Source of the DNA: an uncultured Oscillospiraceae bacterium
Lineage (GTDB): Bacteria; Bacillota; Clostridia; Oscillospirales; Oscillospiraceae
Assembly (NCBI GenBank): GCA_934593275.1
Contig: CAKTQE010000056.1
Coordinates: 1-15,422, forward strand
Reading direction: 5' to 3'
DNA length: 15,422 bases
Each line of letters begins with the position of its first letter. Positions within the stretch are counted from its first letter, which is position 1. Both the position numbers and the translations under genes were made by a program. Of the stretch, positions 13,158 to 15,422 are shown in pieces. Under the pieces are notes generated by a model. That model was not told where the DNA came from. It made no database searches and saw only the letters and a list, made by a program, of their open reading frames with translations.

Positions 13158-14564
13158 ATGATGCTGAAAAAGGAATTTACAAACGTCAGCACCCTTTATG
13201 CGGTTGCGCTGCTGGGGGTGTTCACGTTCCTGTTTCTTGGAACCGAGTACATGTACGTGAACATGCTCTCCCTGACTGCGGGAGAAGAACAAACGGTGAT
13301 CGCCCAGAACTATGCCTTGGGGTTCAGTGCCGTGGGCTTTTTCCTGTATCCGCCGGTTCACCGGTTTTTGAAGCGGGGGCCAAGGGGCGTGTTGCTGGCA
13401 GTCCTTGCCCTTGTGGCGGTGGGGTGTAATGTCCTCATACAGCGGCATTCTTCCTACGCTTCCACCTTGCTTTCCGGCATGACCTTGTTCCTTGTCCTGG
13501 GGCTTCTGGGGAGCCTGATCCACTACCTGTTTTGGAGCCTGGTGGCGGACCGGGACTGTCTGGCACGGCTTGTGGGCCTTTCTTATGGCCTGGGGATCCT
13601 GCTGCAATTTGTGAATAACAATCTGGCGGGTCTGCAAACCATAGAGGCCTGGATTTTGTCTTCCTCCCTGCTGGGACTCCTTGCCATATTGCCAAAGGCC
13701 GAAAGCCTTTCCTGTGATGCCCCTGCGGAAAGCCCCAGCCACGAAAAAGCCAACCGAAAACAGGTGGCTTCCGGTGTCCTTTTGATGCTGCTCATCGTTC
13801 TGATGGCCTGTATTTTCAGCACCCTGGACAATGCAGTCACCCTGCGCCATGGGGCGGATGCCAATATTGGCCAGTGGCCCCGGCTTCTGCTGGCGGCAAG
13901 CGGTCTGACCGCCGGGTTCCTGTTTGACATCCAAAAGCGAAAGTATATGACGGTGATGATGTACTGCATCATGCTGCTTTCTGTCATCTGTGTGGTGGTC
14001 CTCAAACTGGGCGGCTCTTTTCTGATTGGTCTGCTGGTGTTCTACTTTTCTGCGGGCTTTTTCGCGGTATTCTTTACCACCTGTTTTCTGGATTTTGCTT
14101 GCCGGATGCCTGATCCCTTGCCCTGGACCGGCATGGGCCGTGCCATGAATAACGTCAGTGCCGCTCTGCTGACCAACGGCTCCGTAGCCTTGCTGGTCTC
14201 CGACAGCAACGGTCTGGTGGCCATCGTTCTGACCCTTGGATTGTTTGTGGCCGTCAGCGTGATCATTTCCCTGTACACCGCATGGATGACTGCCCCGCCG
14301 GATTTACCCCAAGAGCCACCCACAGCCCCGGACCCTCAGGAAGCCTTTCGCATCCTGTCAGATACCTTGGCTCTGACCCCCAGAGAAATAGAGGTCTTTG
14401 ACAAGCTGGTCAACTCAGAAGAAAGCATTCAGGAAATCGCTGACACCCTGTACCTCTCCCGCCGCACCTGCCAGCGGCATATCGCATCGATCTACGAAAA
14501 AGCAGGCGTCAAATCCCGCCTGGGGCTGTACCAAATCTATATCGAAAAGCAGCACAAAAAATAG
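13158..14564 (+). CDS. multi-pass membrane protein (MFS-like) with C-terminal LuxR-type HTH
   Basis: A 468-residue protein. Residues about 10–375 contain roughly ten to twelve hydrophobic helices in two halves, separated by a polar loop at about 180–203; the arrangement is like a major facilitator transporter. After a proline-rich linker (378–393), residues 405–460 form a LuxR/FixJ-type DNA-binding domain: LTPREIEVFDKLV (406–418), then IQEIADTLYLSRRTCQRHI. Proteins with this layout occur in Eggerthellaceae and some Clostridia and are thought to be membrane-embedded transcription regulators that sense a small molecule. Shine-Dalgarno GGGGAGGG lies 8 nt before 13158 (a second ATG at 13161 is possible). 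It is divergent from the signalling operon, so it may control that operon, itself, or neither. Confidence 0.85.
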   Translation: MMLKKEFTNVSTLYAVALLGVFTFLFLGTEYMYVNMLSLTAGEEQTVIAQNYALGFSAVGFFLYPPVHRFLKRGPRGVLLAVLALVAVGCNVLIQRHSSYASTLLSGMTLFLVLGLLGSLIHYLFWSLVADRDCLARLVGLSYGLGILLQFVNNNLAGLQTIEAWILSSSLLGLLAILPKAESLSCDAPAESPSHEKANRKQVASGVLLMLLIVLMACIFSTLDNAVTLRHGADANIGQWPRLLLAASGLTAGFLFDIQKRKYMTVMMYCIMLLSVICVVVLKLGGSFLIGLLVFYFSAGFFAVFFTTCFLDFACRMPDPLPWTGMGRAMNNVSAALLTNGSVALLVSDSNGLVAIVLTLGLFVAVSVIISLYTAWMTAPPDLPQEPPTAPDPQEAFRILSDTLALTPREIEVFDKLVNSEESIQEIADTLYLSRRTCQRHIASIYEKAGVKSRLGLYQIYIEKQHKK

Positions 14565-14567
14565 CAA

Positions 14568-14611
14568 AAGAAACGCCGAAAGCCCTGCAAAAAAGGCTTT
14601 CGGCGTTTCTT
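14568..14611 (+). terminator. long hairpin terminator after the LuxR-type gene
   Basis: Perfect 17-bp stem at 14568–14584 and 14595–14611 (AAGAAACGCCGAAAGCC and its complement) with an A-rich 10-nt loop. The T-rich end (TTTCTT) is within the stem. It abuts the tRNA 3' fragment. Confidence 0.75.
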
Positions 14612-14655
14612 GGCACGCTAAAAGGAATTCGAACCCCCGACCTTCCCCTTAGGAG
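14611..14655 (-). tRNA. 3' fragment of tRNA-Arg(CCU), likely attachment site
   Basis: On the minus strand this 45-nt stretch reads as the 3' half of a tRNA: anticodon loop CTCCTAA (anticodon CCT), 3' anticodon stem GGGGA, variable loop AGGTC, T arm with GGTTCGAAT, then TTAGCGTG and an encoded CCA. The 5' half is missing: the bases upstream of the loop cannot pair with GGGGA, and no D arm follows. Integrases often insert into tRNA 3' ends and leave such a displaced copy at one junction. The intact tRNA gene would lie at the far end of the element, outside the window. The T stem is weak (three G·U pairs), so some decay is possible. Confidence 0.6.
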
Positions 14656-14759
14656 TAGGCACGGGGTATTGACCACACGCACGATTTGTTCCGAAATCAT
14701 GATATTTTATGACTTTATATGCCGTTTTATATCCGCAATTGTTTTTCTGTGTGATGGCA

Positions 14760-14801
14760 TGTACGATGCTGTACGAGGTACTCTGTTAGCAAGCTGTTAG
14801 C
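14760..14801. repeat. two pairs of helically phased direct repeats near the attachment site
   Basis: TGTACGA occurs at 14760–14766 and 14770–14776 (10-bp period). CTGTTAGC occurs at 14783–14790 and 14794–14801 (11-bp period). Repeats at one-turn spacing near an att core are typical of integrase arm sites or excisionase sites; that role is inferred. Confidence 0.45.
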
Positions 14802-14950
14802 GAGCCTCTGAAAAACCGATGTTTGGTTAACTTTCCGACTTGTCTTTGCTGGTACGGCGATATGATCCGGCTGCTTGCGTCATATGCAAGCTGCGTTTCG
14901 GCTCGTTCCTTTTCGGCTCGAAGCTGGTCAGGGGTTTTCGGTTTTGTCAT
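14786..14950 (-). pseudogene. truncated DUF3847-like gene of the mobile element
   Basis: The gene encodes 54 residues from an ATG at 14950 with AAAGGAGG 9 nt upstream. The first 24 residues (beginning MTKPKTPDQLRAEKERAE) resemble the N-terminus of DUF3847 proteins, which are coiled-coil-like and usually 80 or more residues with a later RTHR/ITRG segment. After about residue 24 the sequence (SSRIISPYQQRQVGK and on) no longer fits the family and soon stops, which suggests a recombination or deletion point near 14878. The family match is from memory of the pattern. Confidence 0.5.
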
Positions 14951-14983
14951 TGTGATTGACCTCCTTTTTTTGATTTTGGGGAT

Positions 14984-15030
14984 AAAAAAAGACCGTCAAC
15001 TTTTCGCATAGTGCGACCAGTCAACGGTCT
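14984..15030 (-). terminator. intrinsic terminator / possible attenuator before the DUF3847-like gene
   Basis: Symmetric hairpin on the minus strand: outer 7-bp stem AGACCGT (14990–14996) / ACGGTCT (15024–15030), a 2×2 internal loop, ACT/AGT, a further internal loop, and apical CGCA/TGCG (15005–15008, 15012–15015), followed by a run of seven T residues. It ends only about 34 nt before the start codon at 14950, with the ribosome binding site in between. This is the position of a transcription attenuator. Confidence 0.75.
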
Positions 15031-15181
15031 GATTTTCGGTATTTGTTTTTCCAAACTTGCTGGCGGCGAACAGCATTTCATGCTGTTTGCGGACGGCAAG
15101 TCCACAGGGGATAGCCGCTTTAGCGGCGCAAGGGGGTGTAGCCACCTTGACGGAAGGTCGTGACGAAACATTCTTGGTCAT
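14996..15181 (-). CDS. possible leader ORF upstream of the attenuator
   Basis: An open frame of 61 codons from the ATG at 15181 (or 77 from 15229) that ends with QTVDWSHYAKS and stops inside the attenuator hairpin at 14996. No good Shine-Dalgarno sequence precedes either ATG, and a second frame across the region is also open, so coding is doubtful. If translated, a ribosome at its end would melt the terminator stem. Confidence 0.3.
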   Translation of the reverse strand: MTKNVSSRPSVKVATPPCAAKAAIPCGLAVRKQHEMLFAASKFGKTNTENQTVDWSHYAKS

Positions 15182-15298
15182 GCAGTTTCTTTCTGCTGAC
15201 AGAGAATGAAGATCCGCAGGACGCACCATACTCTCGACAAGAGAGCACAGAAGTGCGCCCTTTAGTTCCTAAAGGGATTTTATCAGTTCGACAAACTG
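15071..15298 (-). ncRNA. hairpin-rich leader region, candidate structured RNA
   Basis: Perfect small stems follow one another: CAGCAT/ATGCTG (15071–15085), GCCGC/GCGGC (15114–15127), GCAG/CTGC (15182–15196), CTCTC/GAGAG (15231–15245), GCAC/GTGC (15245–15256), CCCTTTAG/CTAAAGGG (15258–15276) and CAGTT/AACTG (15284–15298). The minus strand is favoured because the series ends in the terminator at 14984–15030 in front of a gene. No known RNA class is recognised. Confidence 0.35.
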
Positions 15299-15422
15299 GA
15301 AGTTATCTATTTCTCCTCTTCGTTAAGACCTAGTTCATTACATATTACTTGCTATCCCTGATACCTTATTCTTTCTACCAGCGTTTCCTTTTTCAGATTA
15401 CTGCTTAAAACACAGGAAAGCA

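Larger units (their letters stand above)
14611..15422. mobile_element. end of an integrated conjugative-type element (partial, probably deleted)
   Basis: Four signs mark this stretch as an element end: the displaced tRNA-Arg 3' fragment, phased direct repeats next to it, a truncated DUF3847-like gene with a strong ribosome binding site, and lower GC with dense small hairpins. DUF3847 genes are typical of Tn1549-like conjugative elements. No integrase, relaxase or excisionase is visible. Positions 14656–14759 hold only AT-rich DNA, and 15299–15422 hold no gene I can support. The extent to the right is unknown. Confidence 0.5.

Noticed and set aside
13125..13934. 269-codon minus-strand frame opposite the LuxR-type gene
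   Set aside because: It is rich in Q, H, K and P and lacks motifs; the + strand has transmembrane helices, a promoter and a ribosome binding site.
14509..14700. 63-codon minus-strand frame containing GRSGVRIP
   Set aside because: This peptide is the well-known spurious translation of a tRNA T-arm region; it supports the tRNA fragment, not a gene.
14984..15298. CRISPR array suggested by many short stems
   Set aside because: The stems differ in sequence and spacing; no direct repeat of 20 or more bases with regular spacers is present.
15299..15422. Minus-strand peptide VICNELGLNEEEK ending near 15310
   Set aside because: A stop codon lies immediately upstream in frame and there is no start codon, so it is at best a remnant.

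Overview
The window looks like a chromosomal segment from a Gram-positive anaerobe of the class Clostridia, most likely an Oscillospirales/Ruminococcaceae-type gut bacterium. The grounds are the Firmicutes-specific order rplU–prp–rpmA–obgE, an L27 with a cleavable N-terminal extension beside its Prp protease, strong AGGAGG ribosome binding sites, a zinc-type L28, moderate-to-high GC coding DNA, and a DUF3847-like gene typical of clostridial conjugative elements. No database search was possible, so the taxonomic call is inference.

Layout. (1) Positions 1–3043, mainly + strand, hold housekeeping genes: the 5' tip of a divergent gene, rpmB, then rplU (own promoter and structured leader), prp, rpmA and obgE, with terminators after rpmB, rpmA and obgE. 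(2) Positions 3050–5318, − strand, hold a repeat-rich lipoprotein with LRR-like C-terminal segments and a Phd/YefM–RelE/ParE type toxin–antitoxin pair with a perfect consensus promoter. (3) Positions 5484–7136, − strand, hold a UDP-glucose/GDP-mannose dehydrogenase fused to an N-terminal XRE helix-turn-helix. Its upstream region carries two copies of a 19-bp palindrome ATGATA-N7-TATCAT and one imperfect copy. (4) Positions 7133–12854, − strand, hold a compact phospho-signalling operon: zinc-ribbon/FHA protein, membrane PP2C phosphatase, membrane trypsin-like protease with a cytosolic FHA domain, an unknown 107-aa protein, and a zinc-ribbon Ser/Thr kinase with an extracellular sensor. Behind a terminator follows an unknown 102-aa protein. 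(5) Positions 13093–14611, + strand, hold a divergent multi-pass membrane protein (MFS-like) with a C-terminal LuxR DNA-binding domain. (6) From 14611 to the right edge lies what looks like the end of an integrated element: a displaced 3' fragment of tRNA-Arg(CCU), phased direct repeats, a truncated DUF3847-like gene, and upstream of it a hairpin-rich leader ending in an intrinsic terminator.

How the parts work together. In the signalling operon the kinase should phosphorylate cytosolic targets (perhaps the threonines in the triplicated GKTV motif of the FHA protein), PP2C should reverse this, and the two FHA domains should read phosphothreonine, one of them passing the signal to a protease on the outer face of the membrane. 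The most original hypotheses are that the HTH–dehydrogenase fusion is a sugar-nucleotide enzyme that regulates its own promoter through the ATGATA-N7-TATCAT sites, and that the element's DUF3847-like gene is controlled by a leader/attenuator.
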